Shown: positions 25,610 to 33,940 of the stretch, one piece after another
Layout of the letters: every line of letters begins with the position of its first letter
Numbering within the stretch: the first letter of the stretch is position 1
Source of the DNA: Kineosporia corallincola
Lineage (GTDB): Bacteria > Actinomycetota > Actinomycetes > Actinomycetales > Kineosporiaceae
Reading direction: 5' to 3'
Assembly (NCBI RefSeq): GCF_018499875.1
Contig: NZ_JAHBAY010000008.1
Location: 62,001 to 126,000 of the forward strand
DNA: 64,000 bases
Position numbers and translations under genes: made by a program
The notes under the pieces: generated by a model
What the model saw: only the letters and a program-made list of their open reading frames with translations
What the model was told of the DNA's origin: nothing
Database searches by the model: none

Positions 25610-26136
25610 CCGCGCGAGATCGTGACCCGCTCGATCACGACGTCCTTCTCCGGACGGTCGCGACGGTCGACCGGCGTGTTGGCGATGCTGTCGACCACGT
25701 CACGGCTGGCCTGGTCGGCCACCTGACCGAAGATCGTGTGCTTGCCCTGGAGGTGGGTCGGGGTGCTCACGGTGATGAAGAACTGCGAGCCGTTGGTGCC
25801 CCGGCCGCCCCGGACGCCGGCGTTGGCCATGGCCAGCAGGTAGGGCTGCGTGAACGTGAGCTCCGGGTGGATCTCGTCGTCGAAGTTGTAGCCCGGGCCG
25901 CCGGTTCCGGTGCCCGTCGGGTCGCCGCCCTGGATCATGAAGCCGGCGATGATGCGGTGGAAGATGATGCCGTCGTAGAAGTGCTTGCCGTTGTTCGGCC
26001 CCTCCTGCGTGCCCTCCGCCAGCTCGACGAAGTTACGCACCGTCTTGGGGGCGTGGTTGGGGAACAGCTGAATGCGGATCATGCCGTGGTTGGTCAGCAT
26101 GTCGGCGTACAGGTTCGAAGGAAGCTGCTCGGTCAA
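25606..26136 (-). CDS. ppiA: Cyclophilin-type peptidyl-prolyl cis-trans isomerase
   Basis: A 176-residue cytoplasmic foldase that isomerises X-Pro bonds. The cyclophilin core is clear: FHRIIAGFMIQGGDPTGTGTGGPG (shown here in segments FHRIIAGF and MIQGGDP), NGSQFFITVS, and GKHTIFGQV. The TTG start at 26136, preceded by GAAGGGGA, yields the N-terminus TEQLPSNLYADMLTNHG, matching the MAEQLYATLKTNHG pattern of relatives. It has no signal peptide, so it is the cytoplasmic form. It forms an operon with the rhomboid gene and corresponds to Mycobacterium ppiA by position. Confidence 0.94.
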   Translation of the reverse strand: MTEQLPSNLYADMLTNHGMIRIQLFPNHAPKTVRNFVELAEGTQEGPNNGKHFYDGIIFHRIIAGFMIQGGDPTGTGTGGPGYNFDDEIHPELTFTQPYLLAMANAGVRGGRGTNGSQFFITVSTPTHLQGKHTIFGQVADQASRDVVDSIANTPVDRRDRPEKDVVIERVTISRG

Positions 26137-26430
26137 CGGGTGATTCCCCTTCAGGATTGCGGATGCTGCTCGATGCTCTCGAAGTCTGTCACGGACCGTG
26201 CCACCCGACCTTCGCGGTTCGCCCTCCGCGGACAGGTTGCTGGTTCCAACGCACGGAACACCCGGATCGATCCGCCCGTGGCATGTCGGGTTGGTGGTTG
26301 CCGTTAAAGATCACATAGTGGATCAGACGATGGAGCTCGGGTGGCATATTGCTCAGATCGCGGAACCATGGGACCCAACGCGGCACCACCCAGTTGCTTC
26401 CCGAGTGAGCCGCATGAACAGGAGGACGAT

Positions 26431-27096
26431 GTGAGAGCGCGAAGCAAGAGGGCCACGGCGACTCAGGAGGCCCAGGCTCAGCTGCGGTCCGCGCTGGACA
26501 GTGCCCGCACCGGCGGCGCCGTCGTCGCCGAGCGGGTCACGCCGGTCGCCGCCGCCACCAAGGACCGGGTCACCGTGGTGACCAAGGAACACGTGGTCCC
26601 CGCCGTGCGCAACGCCGCCGACCACGCGGGCCCGGTGCTGGCCAAGGGCTACGCCCAGGCCAAGGTGAAGGCCGCCCCGGTGGTGGCCCAGGGCCGCGAC
26701 AAGGCGGTCGACGACCTGCTGCCGAAGCTGGCCGAGGCGATCGCCGCGGCGTCCGCGGCGGCCATCGCGGCCCGCGACAGCGCGGTGGAGAACGCGCAGG
26801 AGCGCACCCTGCACGCCGTGGAGAACCTCCCGGCCAACAAGAAGGCCCAGAAGAAGGCGCGCCGCCGTCAGCGTCGCCGTCGCTTCCTGGTCTTCTCGGT
26901 GATCACGGCCGCCGCCGGCGCCGGGGTCGTGGCCTGGAAGTCGCGCAGCGCCAACCCCGACCCGTGGACGCCCGACCCCGGGGTCACCACGATCAACGGC
27001 GCCTCCAACGGCACTCCGCTGACCACCCCGGTCGAGGAGTCGGACGGCAAGATCACCGACGACCCGGTCATCGGTGAGGCCAAGACCGAACGCTGA
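26431..27096 (+). CDS. DUF5324-like membrane-anchored hypothetical protein
   Basis: A 221-residue protein. Residues 1-140 are alanine-, valine- and lysine-rich with repeated amphipathic helices (AQAKVKAAPVVAQGRDKAVDDLL), then a very basic cluster KKARRRQRRRRF, one transmembrane segment at about 152-170, and an acidic/Pro tail outside. This layout matches the DUF5324 family found near ppiA and crgA in Streptomyces; the role is unknown. GTG 26431 is chosen because GGAGG ends six bases before it. The 294-base gap before it holds the divergent promoters of this gene and ppiA. Confidence 0.75.
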   Translation: MRARSKRATATQEAQAQLRSALDSARTGGAVVAERVTPVAAATKDRVTVVTKEHVVPAVRNAADHAGPVLAKGYAQAKVKAAPVVAQGRDKAVDDLLPKLAEAIAAASAAAIAARDSAVENAQERTLHAVENLPANKKAQKKARRRQRRRRFLVFSVITAAAGAGVVAWKSRSANPDPWTPDPGVTTINGASNGTPLTTPVEESDGKITDDPVIGEAKTER

Positions 27097-27107
27097 GCAC
27101 CGACCGG

Positions 27108-27152
27108 TCGTGCATGATCACATCCGGCGAAACCACCCGTGATCATGCACGA
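27108..27152. terminator. Inverted repeat with CGTGCATGATCAC core between convergent genes
   Basis: Perfect 14-base arms (27108-27121 and 27139-27152) around a 17-base spacer. The right arm contains the stop codon of the AfsR-like gene. The same core recurs at 36160-36210, so this may be a dispersed palindromic terminator family. Confidence 0.7.
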
Positions 27153-29233
27153 TCGGCCTTCGGCCGGGCCGGGGGCGGCTCCCCCAGCGCCTCGGCCAGC
27201 CGCTCCAGATATCCGGCCACCGGGCCCAGCGTGACCATCCCGCTGCCCGCCCCGGCCAGCTCCTCCCGCGCCGGAAGCAGCTGCGCATAGAGGCTTTTCA
27301 TGGCCGACCGGTCGTCGTCGCGCAGGGCCGCCTCGGCTTGCAGGCACAGTCGGGCCTCCAGCAGCAGATCATGTGGGGACGACGAGGGCGCCGGGCCACG
27401 CCCGAGCAGCGCATCGGCCCACGGCTGGTACGGGCCGAAATCGTCGCCCTCGAAGGCTTTCCGGTCGATCTCCCCGCCCCGGACCAGTTCCAGGCAGAGC
27501 AGGGCCAGCGGCAGGATCCCGCGCTCGACGCCGGGCATACCCGATCCGGACAGTTTCGCCGCGGCGGCCCGGTAGGCGGCTCGGGCCTCGTCGAGGGCCC
27601 CGATGACGACCAGCCGCAGGGCCCGGTACCAGGCCGTGAACACGCCGATCAGCGGAATTCCGTGCTGCCCGGCCAGGTCGTCGGCCGCCGTGGCGTGCCG
27701 GTCGGCCGCGTTCAGGTCGGCCAGCGCGGCGTACGACTGCATCAGCATCAGGTGCCCCAGCACAGCGACCGCCGGCAGTTCCTGACCGGCGGGCCGGGCC
27801 GCGGCGATCTCCAGGATCTCGTGGCCGATCAGGGCTCGCTGCCCGGCCAGCCCGGCCCGGTCGAAGGTCTGGAGGAAGCGCCCGTTCAGCGCCAGGGCGA
27901 GCAGGTTGGCGTCACCCAGCGACCGGGCCAGTTGCTCGGCCTCCCTGGCAGCCTCCGACCCGCGTGGCCCGGGATCGGCACGCCGTTCCAGGGCGATGGT
28001 GATCAGTAACCGGGCGCGCTCGGCCCTGTGCTCGCCGTCCACGGCCCGGAGTCCGGCCAGGGCCTGCTCCGCCGCGCCGGCCAGGAACGCCGACAGCTCC
28101 TCGTCGTCGTTCGCCGTCCAGATCGCCGGAACCTCGAAAGCCCCCACCACCTGGGCGAACAGCAGCGGGTCGGCCAGCTCGGCGGCCGCCCGAACGGCCT
28201 CGGCCCGATACTGCCGGGCCTGCGCCAACTCACCGCTGACCGCGAGCGCCCGCACCAGTCCCATCAGCGCGTCGAGCCGTTCCCGCCGCCCGGCCGGGCT
28301 CGTGGTGGTCGGATCCTGCCCCCGGATCGCCACCCGCCAGAGCCCGGATCCACCCGACAGCCTGGTCCCGCCCGACAGCCCGGTCCCGCCCGCCGTCGCG
28401 GGTCTCCCCGCCGGGTCCAGGTGCTCCGCCCGGGCCAGGATGTCCTCCTCCAGTCGCCACAGATCGCCCCGGTGCTGCACCCCACCCGGCACCCCACCCG
28501 GCACCCCACCCGGCACCCCACCCGGCGCCCCGGCATGCACCCCGCCCGGTCGGCCGAGCAGGTGCCGCGCCCGGCGCAGAACGGTCAGCGCATCGTCCGG
28601 CCGACCGGACCGGTACAGCGCGAGGGCCAGCAACCGCCACCCGTTCTCCCGCCGGGGATGCCGTTCGACGTGGGCCTCCAGGCCCGGCACCGCCGATTCC
28701 GCGCGCCCCAGGGCGAGCGCGGCATCGGCCCGCCGTTCCACGGCCAGCGCGCGCAGTTCCTCCAGCCTCCGGGCCTCGGCCCGGGCCCAGGGCTGCTCGC
28801 CGAACTCGGCCCAGGCCGGGCCGCGCCACCGCCCCAGAGCACGGTCCAGCTGGTCCTGCGCCTGAACGTAATATCCTGCGCTGAGCAGGTTTTCGCCGTC
28901 CTCAATTTCGCGGGTGACCTGCCACGCGTCCACCTCGGCCGGACGCAGCAGATAGCCGGGCGCCTGGGTGACCAGCAAGCGGGAGGCGGTGCGCGGCGGG
29001 CGGTCGGGCTCCAGCGTCTTGCGCAGGGCCCCGACGAACGTCTGCACGGCGCCGAGCGCGCCGGGCGGCGGGTCGTCGGGCCAAAGATCGTCGATCAGCC
29101 ACGGCACCGGCACCACCCGCGGCGCCGCGATCAGCAACCGGGCCAGCACGGCGCGCTGCCGCGGACCGCCCAGCCGCACCGGATCTCCCTGCCGGGTGAC
29201 CTCCAGCGGGCCCAGCACACCGAATCGCAGCAC
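27143..29233 (-). CDS. BTAD-domain (AfsR/SARP-like) transcriptional regulator without NB-ARC ATPase
   Basis: A 696-residue regulator. The winged helix occupies residues 1-95 (FGVLGPLEV opening, RQRAVLARLL recognition region) and the BTAD helical domain about 96-235. A low-complexity insert of four GGVP units follows, then a long helical TPR-like sensor region to the end. No Walker motifs are visible, unlike the 1077-residue paralogue at 2342. Its promoter region faces a dehalogenase-fold hydrolase gene, so that gene is a candidate target. GTG start at 29233 gives the family-typical N-terminus. Confidence 0.82.
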   Translation of the reverse strand: MLRFGVLGPLEVTRQGDPVRLGGPRQRAVLARLLIAAPRVVPVPWLIDDLWPDDPPPGALGAVQTFVGALRKTLEPDRPPRTASRLLVTQAPGYLLRPAEVDAWQVTREIEDGENLLSAGYYVQAQDQLDRALGRWRGPAWAEFGEQPWARAEARRLEELRALAVERRADAALALGRAESAVPGLEAHVERHPRRENGWRLLALALYRSGRPDDALTVLRRARHLLGRPGGVHAGAPGGVPGGVPGGVPGGVQHRGDLWRLEEDILARAEHLDPAGRPATAGGTGLSGGTRLSGGSGLWRVAIRGQDPTTTSPAGRRERLDALMGLVRALAVSGELAQARQYRAEAVRAAAELADPLLFAQVVGAFEVPAIWTANDDEELSAFLAGAAEQALAGLRAVDGEHRAERARLLITIALERRADPGPRGSEAAREAEQLARSLGDANLLALALNGRFLQTFDRAGLAGQRALIGHEILEIAAARPAGQELPAVAVLGHLMLMQSYAALADLNAADRHATAADDLAGQHGIPLIGVFTAWYRALRLVVIGALDEARAAYRAAAAKLSGSGMPGVERGILPLALLCLELVRGGEIDRKAFEGDDFGPYQPWADALLGRGPAPSSSPHDLLLEARLCLQAEAALRDDDRSAMKSLYAQLLPAREELAGAGSGMVTLGPVAGYLERLAEALGEPPPARPKADRA
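28479..28526 (-). repeat. 12-bp x 4 tandem repeat encoding GGVP units
   Basis: Four perfect contiguous copies of ACCCCACCCGGC on the plus strand. On the coding strand they make a Gly-Gly-Val-Pro linker after the BTAD domain. Being in multiples of three, expansion or loss keeps the frame. Confidence 0.95.
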
Positions 29234-29285
29234 GCGGCCACCCTAAGCACCGAGTTCCGGCGACCGGCCGGGAGATGGTTCTGAA

Positions 29286-29322
29286 TTTTGACACCGCCAT
29301 CGGCTCCAGGCCGGTGTCAAAA
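29286..29322. promoter_or_regulatory. Inverted repeat between divergent regulator and hydrolase genes
   Basis: Perfect 11-base arms TTTTGACACCG / CGGTGTCAAAA with a 15-base spacer, in the 168-base divergent gap. It could be a regulator operator or a terminator blocking readthrough; divergent placement favours the operator. Confidence 0.5.
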
Positions 29323-29401
29323 ACGAAATGGCCTCCCCTGTCCAGCCACCCTCGGCCCGTTGCTGATCGGTTGCTGATTCGGCCCGGCCACGGTGATCCC
29401 C

Positions 29402-30274
29402 ATGAACGACACCACGATCCCCGGGTTCGAGCAGCAGCGCGTCGAAGGCACCGGCGGTGTGCGGCTCCAGGTGGCCGTCGGCGGCTCCGGCAGCCCGGTC
29501 GTGCTGCTGCACGGCTTCCCGCAGACCCACCTGTGCTGGCGCGACGTCGCCACGGACCTCGCCCGCGACCACACCGTCATCTGCCCCGACCTGCGTGGCT
29601 ACGGCGACAGCGACAAGCCCGCCGACACCGGCGAGACCTACTCCAAGCGCGCCATGGCGGCCGACGTCGTGGCCGTCGCGAAGCATCTGGGCTTCGACCG
29701 GTTCGCGCTGGCCGGGCACGACCGGGGTGCGCTGGTCGCGATCCGGGCCGGCCTCGACCACCCGCACGTCGTCAGCCGTCTCGCCGTGCTCGACGTGTTC
29801 ACCACGCTGGACATGTGGGACGTCATGCGGGGCCGGGACGCCGCCGTCGGCTTCCACCTGTACCTGATGGCGCAGCCGCCAGGCCTGGCCGAGACCATGA
29901 TCAGCGCCGTGCCGGACGAGTTCTTCGGGCACTTCCTCGACATCTGGGCCAGGACACCGCTGCCCGATACCGCCCGGCAGGTCTACCTGGAGAAGTCGCG
30001 CCGGGCCGTGACCTCGATCGTCGCCGACTACCGCGCCTCGGCCGGCGTCGACGTGGATCACGACGAGGAGGACCGGCGGCGGGGCAACCGGCTGCGGATG
30101 CCGGTGACCGTGCTCCAGCAGGACTGGGGGCCGGCCATGACCGGCCAGGCCATGACCCGCTGGCAGGCCTGGGCCGACGACCTGGACCACCGCACCGTGA
30201 ACTGCGGGCACTTCATGGCCGAGGAGGACCCGGCGGGGGTGACGGCGGCGCTGCGCGAGCTGCTCAGGAGGTGA
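29402..30274 (+). CDS. Alpha/beta hydrolase of the haloacetate dehalogenase/epoxide hydrolase group
   Basis: A 290-residue alpha/beta hydrolase. The nucleophile elbow reads GHDRG with Asp107, so the nucleophile is Asp and not Ser. The oxyanion motif is HGFPQT, CPDLRGYG and DYRAS follow, and the base His lies in NCGHFMAEE. Asp nucleophiles with DRG are typical of fluoroacetate and haloacetate dehalogenases and of epoxide hydrolases; which activity is uncertain. The cytoplasmic protein has no signal sequence. ATG 29402 is preferred over GTG 29393. The last 11 bases overlap the convergent MarR-like gene. Confidence 0.87.
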   Translation: MNDTTIPGFEQQRVEGTGGVRLQVAVGGSGSPVVLLHGFPQTHLCWRDVATDLARDHTVICPDLRGYGDSDKPADTGETYSKRAMAADVVAVAKHLGFDRFALAGHDRGALVAIRAGLDHPHVVSRLAVLDVFTTLDMWDVMRGRDAAVGFHLYLMAQPPGLAETMISAVPDEFFGHFLDIWARTPLPDTARQVYLEKSRRAVTSIVADYRASAGVDVDHDEEDRRRGNRLRMPVTVLQQDWGPAMTGQAMTRWQAWADDLDHRTVNCGHFMAEEDPAGVTAALRELLRR

Positions 30275-30722
30275 GGTCGCTGTCTCCGCCCAGGTTCGCG
30301 ATCATCCGGCGCAGCGTGTTGATCGTGGTGACGTAGTCGGCGGGATCGATGCCGTCGAGGGTCTCGGCATGAGCACCCGCATTGCGCTCACGGGCCCGGG
30401 CCAGCCCCGCCTCACCGGCCGGGGTCAGGCTGAACGCGTCGTCGTCCTCGCTCAGCCAGCCGCGCTCGATCAGGTCGTCGAACACGTCTTCCAGCTCGAT
30501 GCCCAGGTCGTCGTAGGGCTGGAGCCGGTCGGCCAGATCGGCGCGGTTCCAGGTGCCGGGGGCGCCGCCCACGTGGTTCAGCGTCCACCAGTGCGGCTGG
30601 GTGAGCTGCTCGAACGCCAGCTCGGCGCGGATCCGCCCGACCACGGCCCGGTAGGCGGCGCCGCTCCAGTAGCCGATGGGCTGGGCACCCACCTGCTCGG
30701 CCGGGTACTCGGTGATCGACAC
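30264..30722 (-). CDS. MarR-like winged-helix protein
   Basis: A 152-residue protein with the layout of a MarR-type winged helix: an N-terminal dimerisation helix (YWSGAAYRAVVGRIRAEL), a helix-turn-helix region and wing (LIERGWLSEDDDAFSLTPAGEAGL), and a C-terminal helix. The match to classical MarR sequence is weak in the recognition helix, so a DNA-binding role is inference. GTG 30722 has AGGAGG eight bases upstream and is the clear start. It lies alone, convergent with the hydrolase and separate from ctaA by 64 bases. Confidence 0.65.
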   Translation of the reverse strand: MSITEYPAEQVGAQPIGYWSGAAYRAVVGRIRAELAFEQLTQPHWWTLNHVGGAPGTWNRADLADRLQPYDDLGIELEDVFDDLIERGWLSEDDDAFSLTPAGEAGLARARERNAGAHAETLDGIDPADYVTTINTLRRMIANLGGDSDLTS

Positions 30723-30786
30723 GGCGAAACCTCCTGCGGTGCGGTGACGGGACACCGCCACCGTAGGAAGTGAACCGCGCTCCAGG

Positions 30787-31878
30787 TCAAACCGCGGCCG
30801 GTGCCGGGGCGTCCTGCGAAGGGCTGGGGGCGGCGGTGACCGGGTCGGGGTGGATGGTGGCCAGCAGCACCCGCAGCACGCCGACCCAGGTCATCGCGGC
30901 GCCGAGCATGTGCAGCGCCACCGACACCCGGGGCAGGCCGTCGAGGCTCTGGTACAGGCCGATCGTCGACTGGGCGATCACCAGGCCGGTCAGGATCAGG
31001 CCGCGCAGGAAGGTCTTTCGGTCGCCGGCGTGGTGAGCGGCCCAGGTGCAGCCCACGGCCAGCAGCAGAACGGTGGTGCCGAGCACACCGTGGAACCAGG
31101 TCAGGCCGGTCCAGTCGAGCTGGATGCGCGGCACCTCGCTGGAGTCGCCCGGGTGCGGGCCGGAGCCGGTGACCAGGGTGCCCACCGCCACCAGCACCGC
31201 CCCGACGACGACCAGGATCCAGGCCAGCCGGGTGCGCACGGGACGTGTCGGGTCGTCGGACGGCTGCCCCAGCACCACGGAGCCGTCGGTGGCCCTGGCC
31301 GTGCTCGGCACGCCCTCGCCGTCTTCCAGCGAGATCACCGCGCCGCGCCCGTAACGCCGGCCGGAACCGCTGACGGTGCGGCGGTTCCACACCTCGAAGG
31401 CGTGGCTGTGGGCGAAGTCGTAGCTCAGCGTGGTGGTGGTCAGCAGCAGCGTGGCGGCCATGAAGTGCACGGCGACGATGTAGGGGTTCAGGTCCATCCA
31501 GACCGTGATCCCGCCCAGCACCGCGTTCAGCACGATGATCCAGAACTGCGCCCAGGCGGTGCGCACCAGCCAGCGGTTGGGCACCTTCTGGAACCGGGCA
31601 CTGATGATGACCAGCCCGACCGCGACCGAGATGACGCCGGTCAGCGTGCGGTTCGTGAACTCGATGACGCCGTGGTAGCCCATCTGGGCCGGCGCGATGA
31701 AGGAGTACTCCGTGCACTTGGGCCAGGTGGTACAGCCCAGACCGGAACCGCTCAGCCGGACGATGCCGCCGGTGAGGATGATCCCGATGCTGCACAGCAG
31801 AGCGAACGTGGTGGCCCAGCGCACCGCTCGGGGATTCAGCCGGATGTAGGGCTCGAGCAGGCCGAACGGTGTACGCAT
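30787..31878 (-). CDS. ctaA: Heme A synthase (CtaA/COX15 family)
   Basis: A 363-residue membrane enzyme that oxidises heme O to heme A for aa3-type cytochrome oxidase. Eight helices are expected. The heme-ligand His residues appear in YHGVIEFTNR, AVHFMAA, WFHGVLG and ALHMLGA, and the extracytoplasmic Cys pair in GLGCTTWPKC. Between helices four and five there is a cytoplasmic insert of about 60 residues rich in Gly, Ser and Asp, making it longer than the usual 300-320. In many actinobacteria ctaA lies beside ctaB; that gene is not seen here. Confidence 0.93.
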   Translation of the reverse strand: MRTPFGLLEPYIRLNPRAVRWATTFALLCSIGIILTGGIVRLSGSGLGCTTWPKCTEYSFIAPAQMGYHGVIEFTNRTLTGVISVAVGLVIISARFQKVPNRWLVRTAWAQFWIIVLNAVLGGITVWMDLNPYIVAVHFMAATLLLTTTTLSYDFAHSHAFEVWNRRTVSGSGRRYGRGAVISLEDGEGVPSTARATDGSVVLGQPSDDPTRPVRTRLAWILVVVGAVLVAVGTLVTGSGPHPGDSSEVPRIQLDWTGLTWFHGVLGTTVLLLAVGCTWAAHHAGDRKTFLRGLILTGLVIAQSTIGLYQSLDGLPRVSVALHMLGAAMTWVGVLRVLLATIHPDPVTAAPSPSQDAPAPAAV

Positions 31879-31974
31879 GGACCAAAGTCTGTCATGGGGC
31901 CGGGCCGGATCGGCCGCAGGTCGCCGGATCCGGCCCGATGTCAGGACGAACGGCCGAAGTTTCAGGACCGAAGG

Positions 31975-32616
31975 TCAGGTCTCCCGTCGTCCCAGATCGG
32001 GAAAGATCGGTCCCAGGTCGGAATCCGGGTCGGTCTCCATGTCGTGCCGGGGTCGCATCTGCCGGGGAACAAGGCCGTTGCGTGGGGTGAGCATAGGGAC
32101 CTCACCGGATTCCGACCCCGGTCTTCGTGGTTGCGGCAGAGCCGTTTTCTGGGCCAGCTTCACCCGGTCCAGGCTGATCGGGCCGCTGAACGACGGCGAA
32201 CTGATCGTGGCGTCCGGCCGGATCTCGAATTTGATTCTCTTCGGCGCCGGTTTCGGTGCGGGTTTCGGCACCGGTTTCGGTTTCGCGGCGCCGTGCGCCT
32301 CACCCCCGCTGAGATTCAGCACGATCACCCCGACCACGATCAGCACCACCCCGGACAGCCGGGGCAGGGTCAGCGTCTCGCCGAAGAGCAGGATGCCGAT
32401 GATCGTGATCGCAGCTGTGCCGATCGCCGACCAGATGGCGTAAACCAGGCCCACGTCAAATGTTTTCAGCGCGTACCCGAGAAGCGTGAAACACCCGACG
32501 TACCCCACCACCACGATCAGGCTCGGCCAGAGCCGGGTGAAGCCGTCAGCTGTTTTCAGGCTGACCGTTGCAATGACCTCCAATGCGATAGCTCCTGCCA
32601 GAGCCAGCCAAGCCAC
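31975..32616 (-). CDS. SMR-family transporter with a long basic Pro-rich C-terminal tail
   Basis: A 213-residue protein. Residues 1-105 form a complete four-helix small multidrug resistance transporter, with the essential membrane Glu in AIALEVIATVSLK and the GLVYAIWSAIGTA signature. Residues 110-213 are extra: PKPVPKPAPKPAPK followed by a Ser/Pro/Arg-rich stretch. SMR proteins normally end near residue 105-110, so this is an unusual fusion or extension. Proton-coupled export of quaternary amines or guanidinium is the family role. GTG start with GGGGGA upstream. The 290-base region before it shows no confident riboswitch or promoter. Confidence 0.85.
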   Translation of the reverse strand: MAWLALAGAIALEVIATVSLKTADGFTRLWPSLIVVVGYVGCFTLLGYALKTFDVGLVYAIWSAIGTAAITIIGILLFGETLTLPRLSGVVLIVVGVIVLNLSGGEAHGAAKPKPVPKPAPKPAPKRIKFEIRPDATISSPSFSGPISLDRVKLAQKTALPQPRRPGSESGEVPMLTPRNGLVPRQMRPRHDMETDPDSDLGPIFPDLGRRET

Positions 32617-32906
32617 GAAATCCCCCAGATCCGGATGACGATCAATTCGCTTGAACTGTATAGCGAAACTGACTGCGGAGTAGGTAAACCCGGAACGCCG
32701 CCACGAAATTGCGTTAATCCGAAGCTCATTTCGGAGGTGGTCGCCCCAAAGCCGTCATTACTTCACTTGCGCCACAGTTGAATCACAGTTTTCACAGGTA
32801 TCCCTTAGATCAATCCCACAGGTGGCTTTCAGACTTCTCCACCGATCGGTCCAGCTCGGCCCTCGACTCTGTAATCCCGTACCCCCGAGGACATCGAGGA
32901 GGAGCC

Positions 32907-33905
32907 ATGGCCATCACCGACATCGTCGCGCCGGGCCGGCGCCGCACCGGTCTGCCGACCCAGCACCAGCAGGCACCCACCCTCACCGCCACCTGGCACG
33001 TCTGGGGAACCACCGCGTCCGTCACCGTCGACGACCCGAGCGCCCTGAACGTGGCCCGCCGGATCGTCTCCCGGCAGTTCCTGGCGGCCGAGAAGGCAGC
33101 GGCCCGCTTCCGCGCCGACGCCGAACTGCACAAGCTCTACAAGGCCGGTGGCCGGCCGGTCACGATCAGCCCGCTGCTGGCCGAGCTGGTCTCGGCCGCC
33201 CTGGCCGTGGCCGAGCGCACCGACGGCGACGTCGACCCGACCGTGGGCGCGGCGATGACCGCGAACGCCGCACGACGGGGCCAGGACATCTCGATCGTGC
33301 CGGTCTGCGGCTCCCGCCCCACCGGCAGCCGCCCGGCGCCGGGCTGGGAGCAGGTCCGGCTGGAGGGCCGCAAGCTCCAGGTCCCGGCCGGCACCACCCT
33401 CGACCTCAGCGCCACCGCCAAGGCCGCGATCTGCGACATGGCCGCCGCCCGGGTGCGCGAGCGGGTCGACGCCGGCGTACTGGTGCGCCTCGGCGGCAAC
33501 GCCGTCTCGTCCGGCCCGGCCCCCGATCAGGGCTGGCGGGTGCCGATCACCGACCGCGCCGGGCACCTGGACAGCGAGGTGTTCCTGACCGCCAACGCCG
33601 CCCTGTCCAGCTCGCAGATCGGGGTGCCCCCGCGCCACCGCGACGCCCCGGTCAGCTACCTGATCGACCCGCACACCGGTGACCTGCCGCTCCCGGTGTG
33701 GCGCATGGTCAGCGCGATCGGCTTCAGCTGTCTGGAGGCCTCGGCCTACTCCACGGCATCACTTGTGCGCGGCATCCGCGCGCGCAACTGGCTCACCCAG
33801 CTCTGGGTGCCGGCCCGCCTCATAACAGTGGACGACGACGAGCTGTTCTGCGGGAACTGGTCGGCCCACACCCTGCCCGACACCCCCGCCTCCACCCTTT
33901 CCTGA
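32907..33905 (+). CDS. apbE: FAD:protein FMN transferase (ApbE family)
   Basis: A 332-residue enzyme that attaches FMN from FAD covalently to Thr or Ser of target flavoproteins. Recognisable elements are DVDPTVGAAM, the TLDLSATAKAA motif (canonical LDLGGIAKG), and VRLGGNAVSSGP. It lacks an obvious lipoprotein signal, so cytoplasmic action is possible. ATG 32907 follows GGAGGAGCC. No FMN-binding target domain is visible in the window. The next gene, 35 bases downstream on the same strand, is a membrane glycosyltransferase; these two occur together with flavoprotein reductases in some actinobacteria. Confidence 0.88.
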   Translation: MAITDIVAPGRRRTGLPTQHQQAPTLTATWHVWGTTASVTVDDPSALNVARRIVSRQFLAAEKAAARFRADAELHKLYKAGGRPVTISPLLAELVSAALAVAERTDGDVDPTVGAAMTANAARRGQDISIVPVCGSRPTGSRPAPGWEQVRLEGRKLQVPAGTTLDLSATAKAAICDMAAARVRERVDAGVLVRLGGNAVSSGPAPDQGWRVPITDRAGHLDSEVFLTANAALSSSQIGVPPRHRDAPVSYLIDPHTGDLPLPVWRMVSAIGFSCLEASAYSTASLVRGIRARNWLTQLWVPARLITVDDDELFCGNWSAHTLPDTPASTLS

Positions 33906-33940
33906 TCCCCACCGTTCCTGACGACGAAGGACGAGAACTG

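Noticed and set aside
26414-26434. Six-codon frame MNRRTM overlapping the start of the DUF5324-like gene
   Set aside because: It is read through the ribosome site of the real gene and has no promoter or ribosome site of its own, so it is probably chance.
32617-32906. Guanidine riboswitch upstream of the SMR gene
   Set aside because: The region has no convincing paired conserved ACGR-type hairpins or other guanidine aptamer signature.
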